Source of the DNA: Betaproteobacteria bacterium
GTDB lineage: Bacteria > Pseudomonadota > Gammaproteobacteria > Burkholderiales > Burkholderiaceae
Direction: 5' to 3'
DNA: 8,728 bases
NCBI GenBank assembly: GCA_947468785.1
Contig: CANIMS010000052.1
Location: forward strand, 1 to 8,728
Shown: piece after piece, positions 7,630 to 8,728 of the stretch
Layout: every line of letters begins with the position of its first letter
Numbering within the stretch: the stretch's first letter is position 1
The notes under the pieces: model-generated
Databases searched by the model: none
Seen by the model: the letters and a program-made list of their open reading frames with translations, nothing else
What the model was told of the DNA's origin: nothing
Program-made: the position numbers and the translations under genes

Positions 7630-8085
7630 TTAGATTTCAGCGATCAGCTCAATCTCAACACAAGCACCTAAGGGTATTTGAGCAACACCAAATGCACTAC
7701 GGGCATGCTTGCCAGCATCACCGAAGATTTCAAACAGCAATTCAGAGCAACCATTGACGACTAAATGTTGTTCTGTATATTGCGCAGTTGAGTTCACTAA
7801 GCCCATTACTTTGACAATGCGCTTGACTTTATCGAGTGAACCTAAGTGATCTTGCAATGTGGCAATCAGATCAATTGCTATAGCTCTAGCCGCTGCTTTT
7901 CCGGTTTCTGTATCCATATCTTGGCCGAGCTTTCCAACCCAAGGCTTACCATCTCGTTTAGCAATGTGACCTGAGAGAAAAACAGTATTACCTGTGGTGA
8001 CTGCCATCACATAGGCTGCAGCAGGGGGGCTAGGGGGTGGCAAATCAATGCCCAATGTCTTAATACGCTCGAGAATCTTGCTCAT
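7630..8085 (-). CDS. RidA (YjgF/YER057c/UK114) family protein
   Basis: This 151-residue protein belongs to the RidA-like superfamily, whose best-known members hydrolyse reactive enamine/imine intermediates as cytoplasmic trimers. TVFLSGHIA (34-42), the central GSLDKVKRIVKVMGLVNS (82-99) and the tail HARSAFGVAQIPLGACVEIE (127-146) are typical. Aligned to E. coli RidA, the key Arg105 corresponds to Arg129 and Glu120 to Glu144, so imine-deaminase chemistry is possible. It looks like the longer subgroup with an N-terminal helix and a Pro-rich PPPSPP (16-21), whose substrates are mostly unknown, so I give no symbol. I chose the ATG at 8085. A TTG at 8097 in the same frame would add four residues and has no better ribosome site. 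It lies 50 bases downstream of the VWA gene on the same strand, so the two may be co-transcribed. Confidence 0.88.
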   Translation of the reverse strand: MSKILERIKTLGIDLPPPSPPAAAYVMAVTTGNTVFLSGHIAKRDGKPWVGKLGQDMDTETGKAAARAIAIDLIATLQDHLGSLDKVKRIVKVMGLVNSTAQYTEQHLVVNGCSELLFEIFGDAGKHARSAFGVAQIPLGACVEIELIAEI

Positions 8086-8135
8086 ACTGGCTTTCAAATA
8101 AAAGGATAAAAATACACTAAGGTGTTAGCTTGATC

Positions 8136-8728
8136 TTACTTGGAAAGTTGCTTCATAGCAGTTTCTAGACCATTGATGGTGACTGGATACATTCGGTCTT
8201 TCATCAGATTTTTCATTATGTCGATCGATTGTCTGTATTGCCACACTGACTCAGGCTCTGGATTTAACCAAGCAAAGTTTGGAAAATGACCCAAGAGCCG
8301 ATTGATCCAAGTAGCCCCAGATTCTTTGTTATTAAACTCTACTGATCCATTCGGGCTCAATATTTCATAAGGTGACATTGTGGCATCGCCAACAAAAATC
8401 AGTTTGTAGTCAGGACCATATTTATTAATGATGTCCTGCGTAGGCGTCACTTGATCTCTGCGGCGTCGATTGCTTTGCCACACATTTTCATAGACACAAT
8501 TATGAAAGTAGTAGTGTTCTAAGTGTTTAAATTCCGCCTTCGCTGCTGTAAAGAGTTCCTCAATACGTTGGATATGATCATCCATTGAGCCGCCTACATC
8601 CATGAGTAGCAAGACTTTGACTTGATTATGACGTTCAGGGCGCATCTGAATATCCAGCATTCCCGCATTAGCCGCCGTTGAATGAATGGTTTTATCTAAA
8701 TCCAACTCTAAGTTTGAGCCCTCACGAG
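8136..8728 (-). CDS. VWA-domain protein, CoxE-like (partial, 5' end beyond the window)
   Basis: This is the C-terminal part of a von Willebrand factor A-domain protein. The frame is open to the right edge (seven more codons before a TTG at 8705), so the true start lies outside; family members of this kind are about twice as long. Numbering from that TTG, the metal-ion (MIDAS) site reads LLLMDVGGSM (32-41), a DxGGS variant of the usual DxSxS, and FVGDATMSPYE (104-114) supplies the second Asp. FKHLEHYYFHNCVYENVW (59-76) and the run RRRR (80-83) are typical of the conserved bacterial group usually called CoxE-like. Family members are often encoded beside a MoxR-type AAA+ ATPase (CoxD-like), which would be expected just beyond 8728. 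In CO dehydrogenase systems the CoxD/CoxE pair helps mature the active site; here the client is unknown. The RidA-family gene follows on the same strand. Confidence 0.85.
   Translation of the reverse strand, partial: REGSNLELDLDKTIHSTAANAGMLDIQMRPERHNQVKVLLLMDVGGSMDDHIQRIEELFTAAKAEFKHLEHYYFHNCVYENVWQSNRRRRDQVTPTQDIINKYGPDYKLIFVGDATMSPYEILSPNGSVEFNNKESGATWINRLLGHFPNFAWLNPEPESVWQYRQSIDIMKNLMKDRMYPVTINGLETAMKQLSK

Noticed and set aside
7609..7633. CTAAAT/ATTTAG inverted repeat with an A-run between the mocA and ridA-like stops, as a possible convergent terminator
   Set aside because: The stem is only six mostly A-T pairs with a 13-base loop and no following T-tract, so it is too weak to call.
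8112..8128. Small hairpin (ACAC/GTGT or CTAA/TTAG) followed by a T-run on the minus strand between the VWA and RidA-family genes
   Set aside because: Only four base pairs can form in either version. It also resembles CTAAGGCATTAG at 1379-1390, but two short near-palindromes do not establish a repeat family.

Overview
The window reads as an ordinary chromosomal stretch of a beta-proteobacterium, most likely in the Burkholderiales and close to Polynucleobacter. This placement is an inference from the moderate, mid-40s GC content by eye, the style of the ParE/ParC sequences, the tight gene packing and the mix of ATG and possible TTG starts. No search was run. There is no CRISPR array, insertion sequence, tRNA or rRNA, and no sign of a frameshift in any main gene.

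Layout from left to right. Positions 1-58 may hold the start of a gene on the minus strand that leaves the window. Positions 74-1306 (minus) encode a 12-helix MFS transporter of the YcxA/oxalate-formate antiporter type. A 175-base divergent intergenic region (1307-1481) separates it from parE (1482-3470, plus). parE is followed, with a one-base stop/start overlap, by parC (3470-5926, plus). These two genes encode the full topoisomerase IV heterotetramer, which decatenates replicated chromosomes. A 9-bp inverted repeat (5911-5957) lies at the convergent junction between parC and the next gene.

The right part holds molybdenum-cofactor (Moco) accessory genes: xdhC (5959-6918, minus) and, divergently from it across 53 bases, mocA (6972-7622, plus). 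XdhC carries Moco and MocA makes its cytidine-dinucleotide form; both serve xanthine-oxidase-family hydroxylases. A RidA-family gene (7630-8085, minus) converges on mocA. Upstream of it on the same strand is a VWA-domain gene of the CoxE-like type (8136 to the right edge), whose 5' end is cut off. The xdhC/mocA/CoxE-like set recalls the accessory genes of CO-dehydrogenase-like and other molybdenum hydroxylase clusters, but no hydroxylase subunit lies in the window.

I see no clearly new system. The points most worth a second look are a QADLF pentapeptide in the disordered N-terminal tail of ParC that matches the sliding-clamp-binding motif; Gln at the quinolone-critical Ser position of ParC; Ile in the QTK loop of ParE; a parE promoter candidate so close to the ATG that the mRNA may be almost leaderless; and the incomplete molybdenum hydroxylase accessory set at the right edge.
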